In this document: positions 7,388 through 16,616 of the stretch, piece after piece
Layout: the number at the start of each line of letters is the position of its first letter
Position numbering within the stretch: position 1 is the first letter of the stretch
DNA from: Mucilaginibacter sp.
GTDB lineage: Bacteria; Bacteroidota; Bacteroidia; Sphingobacteriales; Sphingobacteriaceae
Direction: 5' to 3'
Assembly (NCBI RefSeq): GCF_028288225.1
Contig: NZ_JAQBOC010000027.1
Location: 1-46,962, forward strand
DNA length: 46,962 nucleotides
Notes under the pieces: generated by a model
What the model saw: the letters and a program-made list of their open reading frames with translations, nothing else
Database searches by the model: none
What the model was told of the DNA's origin: nothing
Program-made: the position numbers and the translations under genes

Positions 7388-9175
7388 ATGTGCAGGATAG
7401 CAGGAATAATTTCAAATGTATTACCGGCAAATGAAATCACGGAGAGGGTCAGCATCATGTGCAATTCATTAAAACATGGCGGCCCTGATGATAAAGGCCT
7501 GTTTTTAGATGAAAAGGCAAATCTTGCATTTGGGCATCGCCGCCTTGCTATCATTGATTTAAGTGAAAAAGGCCGCCAGCCTATGGCCGATGCACAGCAA
7601 AAAGCCTGGATCACATTTAACGGTGAAATTTATAATTATCCTGAATTAAAAGACCAGTTGATAAAAGCCGGCGCCAAATTTTATTCTGGTACTGATACGG
7701 AAGTTATTTTAGCTGCTTACCTGCATTGGGGAACAGCTGCTTTTTCAAAACTCAGGGGTATGTTTGCTTTTGCATTGTATGACATCGCAAAATCCATCAC
7801 TTATCTGGTCAGGGATACTGCGGGGATAAAGCCGCTTTATTACCATATCAATAATGGCGGGCTATCTTTTGCATCAGAAATTAAAGCATTTAAAGCGGCA
7901 CGCATAGCAACTGAACCGGATCAGACATGGCAGGTTAGGTTTTTGGCTTTGGGGCATATTCCTGAACCGTATACCACGCTGAAAAACGTATACAGTCTTG
8001 CAAAAGGACATTTTTTAGCATGGCATCATCACAACGGTACCCACCCTATTACCGCTTATAACATTGAGCCGCAGGGTATTGATGATATAAAAGATATTCA
8101 TACGGCGAAAGAACATATTCATGATAGCTTAAAAAAGGCTATAAAGCGGCAGCTCGTGGCCGACGCCCCGATCGGCGTGTTTTTAAGCGGGGGAATAGAT
8201 TCAAGCCTGTTATCATTATTGGCTAATGAACAAAACCAGCACCTTAAAACGATCTCCCTTTATTTTAATGAAAAGAAATACGATGAGCGTGCCTATCAGC
8301 ATATGATACTAAACAATTTAAATGGAGAAAAATTTACACATTTAGTTCAGCAGCGTGATTTTGAAACTTTTTTTCCTCGTATAATCGGCAGCATGGATAT
8401 GCCGACCACCGATGGCATTAATACCTGGTTTATCAGCAGGTATGCGCATGAGGATGGATTAAAGGCCGTTTTATCGGGCGTAGGTGCTGATGAGCTATTT
8501 GGCGGTTATCCATCTTTTAACCGGATTAAATACCTGCATTACCTGCGAAAAATACCCGCATCTGTATTAGGCGCGGCCAATTATTTTAAGGCGGACAAAT
8601 ACAGGAAGATCTCTTTTTTAGCGCACGATCACCCTTTAGCTGATTACCTTTTGCTGCGCGGCTTATTTGTACCCGATGATATTGCAGGGATACTGGATGC
8701 AGATATCAAGCAGGTCAATGAAATTTTGTTTGGTGAAAACACGATACCCGGCCTGGGGCCATATAACAGGGAACACGCAGCCTGGTTTGAAACAAATTTA
8801 TACATGCAAAATCAGCTGCTAAGGGATACTGATGTATTGAGCATGAGCCATGGGTTAGAAGTAAGGGTGCCGTTTTTAGATGAGGATTTTCAGCAATTAG
8901 TGCAAAGTATATCGCCCGAAATCAGGTTCAATAAAAATCAGCCTAAAAAATTATTAATGGATAGTTTCGGCCACCTGTTACCCGATGCCGTTTGGAACCG
9001 GCCTAAAATGGGCTTCACTTTCCCTTTACAGGAATGGATGAGCAAGCATACAGAAATAAGTAATCCTAACCTGTATAGGGGTAAATTGGCACAAAATGCA
9101 GTCAGGAAATTTAAGGAAGGCCGTTTACACTGGTCGAAAATTTTTGCACTTTACCAGATCCGATTGAATGCCTAA
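7388..9175 (+). CDS. asnB: Asparagine synthase (glutamine-hydrolysing) family protein
   Basis: A 595-aa two-domain amidotransferase. The class II glutaminase domain begins at Cys2 (MCRIAG), the nucleophile once Met1 is removed, and covers about residues 2-210. The synthetase domain has the PP-loop SGGIDSS at residues 267-273 and later SGVGADELFGGYP. The chemistry is ATP-dependent transfer of glutamine ammonia to a carboxylate. AsnB-like proteins occur repeatedly in surface-polysaccharide loci, where amidation of a uronic acid is the usual proposal; whether this copy makes asparagine or amidates a sugar cannot be told. It leads the long operon and overlaps the next gene by 8 nt. Confidence 0.9.
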   Translation: MCRIAGIISNVLPANEITERVSIMCNSLKHGGPDDKGLFLDEKANLAFGHRRLAIIDLSEKGRQPMADAQQKAWITFNGEIYNYPELKDQLIKAGAKFYSGTDTEVILAAYLHWGTAAFSKLRGMFAFALYDIAKSITYLVRDTAGIKPLYYHINNGGLSFASEIKAFKAARIATEPDQTWQVRFLALGHIPEPYTTLKNVYSLAKGHFLAWHHHNGTHPITAYNIEPQGIDDIKDIHTAKEHIHDSLKKAIKRQLVADAPIGVFLSGGIDSSLLSLLANEQNQHLKTISLYFNEKKYDERAYQHMILNNLNGEKFTHLVQQRDFETFFPRIIGSMDMPTTDGINTWFISRYAHEDGLKAVLSGVGADELFGGYPSFNRIKYLHYLRKIPASVLGAANYFKADKYRKISFLAHDHPLADYLLLRGLFVPDDIAGILDADIKQVNEILFGENTIPGLGPYNREHAAWFETNLYMQNQLLRDTDVLSMSHGLEVRVPFLDEDFQQLVQSISPEIRFNKNQPKKLLMDSFGHLLPDAVWNRPKMGFTFPLQEWMSKHTEISNPNLYRGKLAQNAVRKFKEGRLHWSKIFALYQIRLNA

Positions 9176-10286
9176 AAGGGTAATTTTATTTACCTTGCAA
9201 ACCTTTAGCACCACCGGTGGCATTCAAAAAATGACCCGTACACTGGCGCATTCTTTACATCTGCTGGCTGAAAGTAATCATTGGGATTTTAAATTATGGT
9301 CAGCATATGATTCAACTAACGACCTGATGCCCCAATACCTGCCTGCCAAAGAATTCAGTGGCTTTGGTACAGACCGTATTGCGTTTGTGTTTAAAACTTT
9401 AATTACTGCTAAAAAGCCCGATATTGTTATTATCAGCCATATTAACCTGGCTATTATAGGGTTGTTGATAAAAACATTAAACCCTAAATGTAAGGTATGG
9501 CTTATTGCTCACGGGATCGAGGTTTGGCGGCCATTGTCATTTATAAAGCTTGCATTTTTAAAACGTTGCGATAAGGTGCTTTGTGTAAGCAACTTCACCC
9601 GGCAGCAAATGATCAGCAGGCACAACGCCGATGCCGGAGTATGCCAGGTATTAAATAATGTGGTTGATCCTTTTATTAAATTACCGGTAACATTTTCAAA
9701 ACCCGGCCAATTGCTAAAAAGATACGGTTTAACTGCTAATACCCCGGTAATATTTACTTTAACCCGCCTGGCATCTACCGAACAGTACAAAGGGCATGAC
9801 CAGGTGATAAAAGTTATCGGCTGCCTGAAATTAAAATTCCCCGGGATAAAATATATCCTTTCAGGGCAATATGATCCTAAAGAAGAAATAAGGATCCGGA
9901 AACTGATAACTGCTGCTAAAGTTGATGAGCAGGTTATACTGACCGGTTTTATTGCGGAGGATGAAATCGCCGATCATTTTTTGCTGGCCGACCTGTTTGT
10001 TTTGCCAAGTAAAAAGGAAGGGTTCGGCATTGTCTTTATTGAAGCATTAGCCTGCGGCCTGCCTGTTGTATGCGGTAATGCTGATGGCAGTATTGATGCG
10101 ATTTGCAATGGAGAACTGGGAAAGGCCGTTAATGCTGATGACCTGGTTGAATTGGAGAACGCGATAAGTGATTGCCTGGCAAACCCATTAACACAGGAGA
10201 GAAGACAATATCTTCAACAGGAATGCCTGGCGCACTTTAATGAAAATGATTATATGAATAAATTGGAAAAAATGCTTAATTCATGA
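9168..10286 (+). CDS. GT4 family glycosyltransferase
   Basis: A 372-aa retaining GT-B glycosyltransferase. The N-terminal half starts VILFTLQTFSTTGGIQKMT, with the glycine-rich acceptor loop TTGGIQ. The C-terminal donor domain carries FTLTRLAS, ILTGFI and the E-x7-E signature EGFGIVFIE (Glu284 and Glu292). It overlaps asnB by 8 nt and the Wzm gene by 4 nt (ATGA), so all three are probably co-translated. Donor and acceptor cannot be predicted. Confidence 0.88.
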   Translation: MPKRVILFTLQTFSTTGGIQKMTRTLAHSLHLLAESNHWDFKLWSAYDSTNDLMPQYLPAKEFSGFGTDRIAFVFKTLITAKKPDIVIISHINLAIIGLLIKTLNPKCKVWLIAHGIEVWRPLSFIKLAFLKRCDKVLCVSNFTRQQMISRHNADAGVCQVLNNVVDPFIKLPVTFSKPGQLLKRYGLTANTPVIFTLTRLASTEQYKGHDQVIKVIGCLKLKFPGIKYILSGQYDPKEEIRIRKLITAAKVDEQVILTGFIAEDEIADHFLLADLFVLPSKKEGFGIVFIEALACGLPVVCGNADGSIDAICNGELGKAVNADDLVELENAISDCLANPLTQERRQYLQQECLAHFNENDYMNKLEKMLNS

Positions 10287-11146
10287 GCGAAGCAAACCAG
10301 GAAGATTGGGACATTGAATTAATACCGGCAAATAACATGCTGGATTTAAAGCTGAAGGATATCTGGCACTACCGCGATTTGCTTTTTTTGTTAGTAAGGC
10401 GTGATTTTGTATCATTTTATAAGCAAACCATATTAGGGCCGCTGTGGTTTTTTATTCAGCCTTTGTTTACCGCCATTATTTATACCTTTGTATTTGGTAA
10501 CCTCGCAAATATTTCAGTTGATGAGTTGCCTAAACCACTTTTTTATTTAGCAGGTATTACCGCCTGGAATTATTTTGCCGACTGCCTTACCAAAACATCG
10601 GCAGTGTTTACAACAAATGCTGGTTTGTTCGGCAAGGTTTATTTCCCCCGGCTTATAGTCCCGTTAAGCATCGTGGTGTCAAATTTACTTCGCTTTGGTG
10701 TACAAATGCTGCTGTTTGTTTTAATGATGATTATTTATTGGATAAAAGGTTCTTCTTTTCATCCGAATGCGTATTTATTATTGTTCCCATTCTTGCTAAT
10801 GCTTATGGCTATGCTGGGACTAGGGCTTGGAATGATAATTTCGGCCATGACCACAAAATATCGAGATCTCGCTTTTTTGATCGCTTTCGGCATACAACTG
10901 ATGATGTATTTGACAACTGTTATATATCCCCTATCAACAGTAAAACAAAAATACCCGCAATATCAATGGCTGGTAGAATATAACCCGATGACATCTATTA
11001 TTGAAGCATTCAGATATGGATTTTTAGGAAAGGGCACCTTTACCATCTTGTCATTAGGGATAACAACTGTTATAACAATTTTCATAATACTTATCGGCAT
11101 CATCATTTTTAACAAGGTTGAGCGGAATTTTATTGATACTGTGTAG
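10283..11146 (+). CDS. wzm: ABC-2 type polysaccharide exporter permease (Wzm-like)
   Basis: A 287-aa inner-membrane permease with about six helices. The N-terminal cytoplasmic part contains LLFLLVRRDFVSFYKQTILGPLW in short runs, the signature region of Wzm/KpsM/TagG permeases just before helix 1. With the Wzt-like ATPase encoded downstream it would flip a complete lipid-linked glycan across the inner membrane. The product ends YNKVERNFIDTV-like (NKVERNFIDT), also typical of the family. A 98-nt gap separates it from the ATPase gene. Confidence 0.9.
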   Translation: MSEANQEDWDIELIPANNMLDLKLKDIWHYRDLLFLLVRRDFVSFYKQTILGPLWFFIQPLFTAIIYTFVFGNLANISVDELPKPLFYLAGITAWNYFADCLTKTSAVFTTNAGLFGKVYFPRLIVPLSIVVSNLLRFGVQMLLFVLMMIIYWIKGSSFHPNAYLLLFPFLLMLMAMLGLGLGMIISAMTTKYRDLAFLIAFGIQLMMYLTTVIYPLSTVKQKYPQYQWLVEYNPMTSIIEAFRYGFLGKGTFTILSLGITTVITIFIILIGIIIFNKVERNFIDTV

Positions 11147-11244
11147 ACTGTTCCGCGGAACTGTGAAACTTTTTTCTGAACGATATAACCTGGAATAGAT
11201 GAAACACTTTGCACACATGAAACAACCTGCATTTATATTAATTA
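11147..11244 (+). promoter_or_regulatory. Short gap with a 12-bp palindrome between wzm and wzt
   Basis: GTTCCGCGGAAC (11150-11161) is a perfect palindrome 3 nt after the wzm stop, followed by CTGTGAAACTTTTTT. It could be an operator, an attenuator or a weak hairpin; it is the only notable feature in the gap that interrupts the otherwise tightly packed exporter genes. Confidence 0.25.
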
Positions 11245-12513
11245 ATGGCAGCAGTAATTAAGGTAGAAAATTTATCAAAAGCTTATCAGCTTGGTGATAT
11301 TGGCACCGGCACCATCAGCCGCGATCTTGAACGCTTTTGGGCAAAAATGCGGGGGAAAGAAGACCCATTTTTAAAAATTGGTGAAGTTAATGACCGCGCC
11401 GTTAAGGGTGTGAGCGATATAGTTTGGAGCCTAAAAGACATAAACTTTGAAATTGAACAGGGTGATGCGGTAGGCATTATCGGGCGTAACGGCGCCGGCA
11501 AAAGTACGTTACTGAAAATTTTAAGCAGGGTTACGGCCCCCACAACAGGCTCAGCCAAATTAAAAGGGCGCGTTGCCAGTTTGTTAGAAGTTGGCACAGG
11601 TTTTCATCCCGAGTTAAGCGGAAGGGAAAATATTTATTTAAATGGCGCCATACTTGGCATGCGCAAAGCAGAAATAAAGAAAAAGTTTGACGAGATTGTT
11701 GATTTTTCGGGAGTTGACCGTTACATTGATACACCGTTAAAAAGGTACTCATCAGGGATGTATGTAAGGCTGGCTTTTGCTGTTGCCGCCCACCTCGAAA
11801 GCGAAATAATGATAGTTGACGAGGTATTGGCTGTAGGAGATGCGGAGTTTCAGAAAAAGTGCCTGGGAAAAATGGGCGATGTATCAAATAAAGAAGGCCG
11901 CACGGTTTTATTCGTGAGCCATAATACGGTTGCACTTTCAAACGTTTGCCATTCAGGGATTTTGCTGCAAAATGGAGAGATGGCGCTTTCGTCAGACATT
12001 AATACCACCATTAATTATTATTTACGCTCCGGCAAAAGCCTGACTAACCACAACTATAGCTGGCAAAATGACGACGGCTTGATTGCTGGCGTTTTTGAAT
12101 TTAAAAGCATCCGCTTAAAAAAATTAGAAGAGGACCAGGTAGGCCCCGAGGTGATTACGCTCGATAACTCCATGCAGGTTGATATCGATTTCCTGATTTT
12201 AGGTGGTGGTCACGAAATTACAATCGGTATAGAGGTTTTTACGTCCGATCGGGTCTGTGTTTTTAAGCTGGCTTCAGACAGCGTTAAACAAATAGGTAAT
12301 TATGCGGCGAGCTTACTAATACCGCGGCATCTATTAAATGATGATACATATGTTATTGACGTTTATGCTATAAAAAGCCGCAGTACAATTTTGGCTGGAT
12401 ATAAAGGCATACTGCAGTTTGATATTAGCGAAGTTAAAAGGGACGAAAACTGGTACAGCAAATGGATTGGTGTTGTGAGGCCTCAAATACCAATTAATAT
12501 AAAACAATCATGA
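11245..12513 (+). CDS. wzt: ABC transporter ATPase with C-terminal glycan-binding domain (Wzt-like)
   Basis: A 422-aa nucleotide-binding subunit of a polysaccharide exporter. Walker A GRNGAGKST is at residues 80-88, the signature is YSSGMYVRLAFA (about 167-178), Walker B IMIVDEVLAVGD (about 189-200) and the H-loop VLFVSHN (about 222-228). The first 60 residues carry the extended N-terminus typical of the KpsT/Wzt/TagH group. Residues from about 265 on form an additional domain (VDIDFLILGGGHEITIGIEVF) consistent with Wzt_C, which in O9a-type systems binds the modified non-reducing end of the glycan. A methyltransferase gene follows with ATGA overlap, matching the idea of a capped, chain-terminated polymer. 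Confidence 0.93.
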   Translation: MAAVIKVENLSKAYQLGDIGTGTISRDLERFWAKMRGKEDPFLKIGEVNDRAVKGVSDIVWSLKDINFEIEQGDAVGIIGRNGAGKSTLLKILSRVTAPTTGSAKLKGRVASLLEVGTGFHPELSGRENIYLNGAILGMRKAEIKKKFDEIVDFSGVDRYIDTPLKRYSSGMYVRLAFAVAAHLESEIMIVDEVLAVGDAEFQKKCLGKMGDVSNKEGRTVLFVSHNTVALSNVCHSGILLQNGEMALSSDINTTINYYLRSGKSLTNHNYSWQNDDGLIAGVFEFKSIRLKKLEEDQVGPEVITLDNSMQVDIDFLILGGGHEITIGIEVFTSDRVCVFKLASDSVKQIGNYAASLLIPRHLLNDDTYVIDVYAIKSRSTILAGYKGILQFDISEVKRDENWYSKWIGVVRPQIPINIKQS

Positions 12514-13232
12514 ACATTGTTCCGCAGGGCTATTGGGATGCAGGCTATCACGGCCACGTAGTTAAAAGCGCTCCTGATGACGATGCTATTTCACAACTCA
12601 TAAAAAAATATATTCCGCCTGCTTTGACCGGTCAGCAAGCCTTTGAGATCGGCTGTTTCCCGGCCAGGTTTTTATGTATCTTAGGCGATTTGGGTTATGT
12701 TTTGAACGGTGTTGATGCCACGCCCAATGTTATTCAGCTTAAGGAATCACTCGAAAAGTTAGGTTATCAGGTGGGAGGCTTCGAGAATAACAAGTTCCAG
12801 GAAATAAAAAATGCGAAGTATGACGTGGTCGCTTCATTTGGGTTTATCGAGCATTTTTTGAACTGGGAGGACGTTACCAAAGCGCACATAGAATTCTTAA
12901 AACCAGGCGGCTATCTGCTAATTACAACACCAAACTTTAAAGGAATATTTCAATACCTTTATCATTGGTTCCTGGATAATAAAAATTTAAAAAGGCACAT
13001 TGTGAAAAGCATGTCACCAAAAAAATGGAAACTTTTACTGCAGCAATCGGGCATGAAAGTTATTGCTGACGGCTATACAGGTTATGAATTTTGGGATGAA
13101 ACGCCTCAAAAAAATAAAATTCAACGGGCAATTAAAAAAGGTATTATTAAATTGGCCGACTATGTGCACCGACGCAAACCTACCCATCAATCCATTGCAT
13201 CGTACTGTTATATAGTGGCAAAAAATAAATGA
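12510..13232 (+). CDS. Class I SAM-dependent methyltransferase
   Basis: A 240-aa Rossmann-fold methyltransferase. Motif I is QAFEIGCFPARFL (about residues 44-56), a variant of the usual E/DxGxGxG in which the second and third glycines are missing. Then NGVDATP (acidic ribose-binding region), FGFIEHFLNW and LKPGGYLLITTPN. It overlaps wzt by 4 nt and the GT6 gene by 4 nt. Position directly after the Wzt-like ATPase suggests O-methylation of the glycan, possibly as a terminal cap read by the Wzt C-domain; that is inference. Confidence 0.82.
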   Translation: MNIVPQGYWDAGYHGHVVKSAPDDDAISQLIKKYIPPALTGQQAFEIGCFPARFLCILGDLGYVLNGVDATPNVIQLKESLEKLGYQVGGFENNKFQEIKNAKYDVVASFGFIEHFLNWEDVTKAHIEFLKPGGYLLITTPNFKGIFQYLYHWFLDNKNLKRHIVKSMSPKKWKLLLQQSGMKVIADGYTGYEFWDETPQKNKIQRAIKKGIIKLADYVHRRKPTHQSIASYCYIVAKNK

Positions 13233-14041
13233 TAGGCATACTATACATTTGTACGGGTAAATACGCTATTTTTTGGAAGAAATTTTTCCTTTCCGCCGAG
13301 AAATTTCTCTTTCCTGGTCATGAAAAAAAATATTTTGTGTTTACAGATGCCCAACAACTTTATGCCGAAAAAAGCCACAAAATTCAAAAGATATACCAGG
13401 AAACCTTAGGCTGGCCTTACGACACGTTGTTTAGGTTCAAAATGTTTTTGGGCGTGGAAGAATATTTAAAAAAATGCGATTATCTTCTTTTTTTTAATGC
13501 GAACATAGTTTTTGTTGACACAATAGGACCTACTATTCTCCCATCTGAAACAAACGATGGTTTGCTCGCGGTGAAGCATCCCGGTTTTTGGGATAAGCCA
13601 AGCTCAGGGTACTTATACGACCGGAATTCCGGCTCAACCGCATATATACCCGAGGGGGACGGTGAACACTATTTTATGGGCGGCTTTAACGGCGGACAAA
13701 CAGCCGCCTACCTGCTATTGATTAAAACGTTGAACAATAACATCCATACCGACCTCGATAAAGATGTTATTGCGCTGTGGCATGATGAATCGCACCTGAA
13801 CAGGTATTTGCTGGATAAAAATCCGAAAATATTATCTCCCGCTTATGGCTTTGTGGAAGGATATGATATTCCGTTTAAACCCAAGTTGATAGTTTTGTTA
13901 AAAGAAAAATATGGCGGGCATGATTATCTTAGGAATATTTCAGATAAAAAATTAAAACACTCAAAAATTTCATTTAAAAAAATTAAAAGCGTAGCTAAAA
14001 AACTGTCCTGTAAGTTGGGCTTTTTAAAATATCGCCAATAG
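13229..14041 (+). CDS. GT6 family glycosyltransferase (ABO/alpha-1,3-galactosyltransferase family)
   Basis: A 270-aa retaining GT-A transferase that clearly matches GT6. It begins IGILYICTGKYAIFWKKFF, continues KYFVFTDA, and carries NAN at residues 90-92 in place of the DxD of vertebrate members. NAN is the known mark of metal-independent bacterial GT6 enzymes such as BoGT6a. Further signatures are MGGFNGGQ and WHDESHLNRYLL (from residue 184), the latter nearly identical to human ABO. The expected reaction is alpha-1,3 transfer of Gal or GalNAc, in bacteria often to Fuc-alpha1,2-Gal acceptors; two GT11 fucosyltransferases lie nearby. Donor specificity cannot be read by eye. Overlaps its upstream neighbour by ATGA. 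Confidence 0.93.
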   Translation: MIGILYICTGKYAIFWKKFFLSAEKFLFPGHEKKYFVFTDAQQLYAEKSHKIQKIYQETLGWPYDTLFRFKMFLGVEEYLKKCDYLLFFNANIVFVDTIGPTILPSETNDGLLAVKHPGFWDKPSSGYLYDRNSGSTAYIPEGDGEHYFMGGFNGGQTAAYLLLIKTLNNNIHTDLDKDVIALWHDESHLNRYLLDKNPKILSPAYGFVEGYDIPFKPKLIVLLKEKYGGHDYLRNISDKKLKHSKISFKKIKSVAKKLSCKLGFLKYRQ

Positions 14042-14053
14042 TATTCGTAGTAA

Positions 14054-14791
14054 ATGTCAAAAATTACCGGGGACCTTAATAAATTGCGGAATCAAATAGC
14101 GGCTTTAAAAACAAAATTTGAGCATCCCAAAAACAAGTATCAAAAACAGTCCTATTCGCAATCGGGCGAAGATTTGATTATTGATTTTATTTTTACGCAA
14201 ATAGGCCTAGCAAAACCATCCTATTTGGACATAGGTGCTCATCATCCGTTTTATTTAAGCAATACGGCTTTATTGTACCAAAAGGGATACAGGGGCATAA
14301 ATATTGAACCCGATAAAGAACTATTTAAGCATTTTCTTATATACCGGAAAGGCGACATAAACCTTAATTGCGGCATTGGCAGTCAGGCTGGCGAAATGAT
14401 TTTGCATGTAATGAATTCGCCTGCACTAAATACATTTTCGGCCAGTGAAGCTGACCGTTTGGTTAAGGAGCATAATTTCAGCATCGTAAATAAAATAACA
14501 ACCCCTGTTAAAACAGTTGGCTTCATTATTCAACAATATAACAATGGGGTTTACCCTGATTTATTGAGTATTGATGTGGAGGGACTTGATGAGGCTATAA
14601 TAAAGTCGATTGATTTTAGCCAATCGCGACCTACTGTTATTTGTCTCGAGACCATATCTTATTCAGGTAACGGAAACGGCATAAAAGACGACACTTTAAT
14701 TAGCTATTTAACAGGTAAAGGTTATATGGTATACGCCGATACTAATATTAACACCATTTTTATTTTAAAGGATAAATGGCAAAATCGGTAA
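14054..14791 (+). CDS. FkbM family methyltransferase
   Basis: A 245-aa SAM-dependent O-methyltransferase of the FkbM type. Key segments: SQSGEDLIIDFIF (about 36-48), YLDIGAHHPFYLSNT as motif I, GINIEPDKELF as the acidic ribose-binding region, LLSIDVEGLDEAII, and a C-terminal VICLETISYS. FkbM proteins methylate sugar or polyketide hydroxyls and are common in polysaccharide loci. Twelve nucleotides separate it from the GT6 gene and 9 from the first GT11 gene. The first 30 residues are a Lys/Gln-rich segment that could form a short coiled coil. Confidence 0.87.
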   Translation: MSKITGDLNKLRNQIAALKTKFEHPKNKYQKQSYSQSGEDLIIDFIFTQIGLAKPSYLDIGAHHPFYLSNTALLYQKGYRGINIEPDKELFKHFLIYRKGDINLNCGIGSQAGEMILHVMNSPALNTFSASEADRLVKEHNFSIVNKITTPVKTVGFIIQQYNNGVYPDLLSIDVEGLDEAIIKSIDFSQSRPTVICLETISYSGNGNGIKDDTLISYLTGKGYMVYADTNINTIFILKDKWQNR

Positions 14792-14800
14792 AACTTTTAA

Positions 14801-15673
14801 ATGCTTGTTATTAAACTACAGGGAGGCCTGGGCAATCAAATGTTTCAATATGCTTTTGGTTTATCCCTATCAAAAAAAATGAAGGCGCCGCTGTATTTCG
14901 ACTTATCATTTTATAAGCAGGATACAGGCCTTACGCCGAGGCGATATGAGCTGGGGGTTTTTACCCCATCGGCAAACATTGCGGGCCACGGGTTGGTGAA
15001 AAGCTTTTTAAAGCCAAACCTCGCTCAATTTTTTTTTAATAAAAACACCGTTTACAGAGAAAGTACCTTAAGGTTTACCGGGGATGTGTTTAATGTAAAG
15101 CCATCAGTTTATTTTGAAGGATTTTGGCAAAGTGAACAATACTTTATCGGCATTGAAAATGAGGTGAGAAATGCGTTCACATTTAAAGTTAAGTTAAACG
15201 TGCAATCGCAAAAGATTGCGGATGAGCTGGCGCAACATCCAAATGCAGTAAGTATTCATGTGCGTCGGGCAGATTATGTAAGTTCAAAAGCAACCAATGA
15301 ATTGCACGGGCTGTGTTCAGTCAAATATTATCGTGACGCAATAACAATGATTAAAGATGAAACACTTGATCCGTATTTTTATTTTTTTTCGGATGATCCG
15401 GATTGGGTTAGGGAAAATCTGTTACCAGGCGTTGAAAGTGCTGCTTTAATTCAACATAACACCGGTTTAGATAGCTGGCAGGATATGGTCCTGATGAGTA
15501 AATGCAAACATCACATCATAGCAAACAGCAGTTTTAGCTGGTGGGGCGCATGGCTAAACCCGTATAAAGAAAAAATGGTTATTACTCCAAAACATTGGTT
15601 CAACGGCAAAATGGATTATTTTAACGATCAGGACATCGTTCCAAAAGATTGGATCCGCTTACCAAATGAATAG
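14801..15673 (+). CDS. GT11 family alpha-1,2-fucosyltransferase (first copy)
   Basis: A 290-aa GT-B fucosyltransferase. It has the N-terminal LQGGLGNQMFQYAFG (about residues 6-20), the GDP-fucose-binding HVRRADY (residues 153-159) and a late IANSSFSWWGAWLNP. These are the conserved motifs of GT11, which transfers fucose from GDP-fucose in alpha-1,2 linkage, usually to galactose, making an H-antigen-like Fuc-alpha1,2-Gal unit. Being adjacent to a GT6 gene, it could supply that enzyme's acceptor. A second GT11 lies at 21909. Overlaps the following GT2 by 8 nt. Confidence 0.94.
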   Translation: MLVIKLQGGLGNQMFQYAFGLSLSKKMKAPLYFDLSFYKQDTGLTPRRYELGVFTPSANIAGHGLVKSFLKPNLAQFFFNKNTVYRESTLRFTGDVFNVKPSVYFEGFWQSEQYFIGIENEVRNAFTFKVKLNVQSQKIADELAQHPNAVSIHVRRADYVSSKATNELHGLCSVKYYRDAITMIKDETLDPYFYFFSDDPDWVRENLLPGVESAALIQHNTGLDSWQDMVLMSKCKHHIIANSSFSWWGAWLNPYKEKMVITPKHWFNGKMDYFNDQDIVPKDWIRLPNE

Positions 15674-16616
15674 TCCCTTTATTTCTGTTATTATGCCTGC
15701 TTTTAATGCAGAAAAATATATTGAGGAATCTATAAACTCTGTTATCTGTCAAACATATATTAATTGGGAATTAATTATTATAAATGACGGTTCAACAGAC
15801 AGAACAGCCAACATTGCGGGTAAATATGGTGCTGCTGATGCAAGGATAAAATTGATTAACCAGGAAAATAAAAGACTTGGCGCAGCAAGGAACGCAGGAA
15901 TAATAACTGCTAAAGGAAACTGGATAGCATTTTTAGATGCCGATGATTTATGGATGCCGTATAAATTAGAAAAGCAAATACAGGCGGCGGAAACAGAACC
16001 CGCAGCCGGCGTTATTTTTAGCAGTGGGTATACTTTTTATGATAACTCGCTGAATACTGCATTACCATATGGTACGGTTGCCGGTTTTTTTACACATACA
16101 GAAATTTATAAGCTGGAATATAAGGGTAATTATATCCCGGTGCTATCAGCGTTGGTAAAAAAATCACACATTGATAAAATAGGGTTGCAGGATGAAAACC
16201 CATATGTCTATGGGTGCGAAGACTGGGATTATTGGCTAAGGCTGGCGCTAAACGGAGTTTCGTTTTTCGGGATGAATGAACGGCTTTTTTATTATAGAAG
16301 GCACATTTCAAATATGTCGAACGATAATAACTTGATGACTTTGGCTAAGGCGACTGTATTTATCAAAAATTTAAAAAAGGAACTCTTAACAAAAGAAGAG
16401 TTTGGCAGAATAAATGGTTTTATAAACCTGACTATTTGTAGCTTTACAAAACTTGGAAAAATTAAAGAGGCTTTGTTTTTAAATAATTTCATGTATAATG
16501 TTTCAAAGAGATGGTTAAGGAAATTTGGTTCCTTTATTATAGATAACCACGGCAAAAGGGCGTACTATTTATTACGGCTGGGTTTTAAAATTGATACGAT
16601 GCTAAATTCCGATTGA
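15666..16616 (+). CDS. GT2 family glycosyltransferase
   Basis: A 316-aa inverting GT-A enzyme: ISVIMPAFNAEKYIEESI at the start, IIINDGSTDRT (37-47), GAARNAG (72-78) and the metal-binding DADDLW at 91-96. ENPYVYGCEDWDYWLRL carries the likely catalytic ED near residue 184. About 100 C-terminal residues, rich in Lys and Phe, lie beyond the catalytic domain. The start overlaps GT11 by 8 nt and the stop overlaps the acyltransferase start (TGATG). Confidence 0.9.
   Translation: MNSPFISVIMPAFNAEKYIEESINSVICQTYINWELIIINDGSTDRTANIAGKYGAADARIKLINQENKRLGAARNAGIITAKGNWIAFLDADDLWMPYKLEKQIQAAETEPAAGVIFSSGYTFYDNSLNTALPYGTVAGFFTHTEIYKLEYKGNYIPVLSALVKKSHIDKIGLQDENPYVYGCEDWDYWLRLALNGVSFFGMNERLFYYRRHISNMSNDNNLMTLAKATVFIKNLKKELLTKEEFGRINGFINLTICSFTKLGKIKEALFLNNFMYNVSKRWLRKFGSFIIDNHGKRAYYLLRLGFKIDTMLNSD

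Noticed and set aside
11286..11941. Minus-strand ORFs of 103 and 136 codons inside the wzt gene
   Set aside because: They lie opposite the Walker A, signature and Walker B region of a clear ATPase and have no family resemblance.
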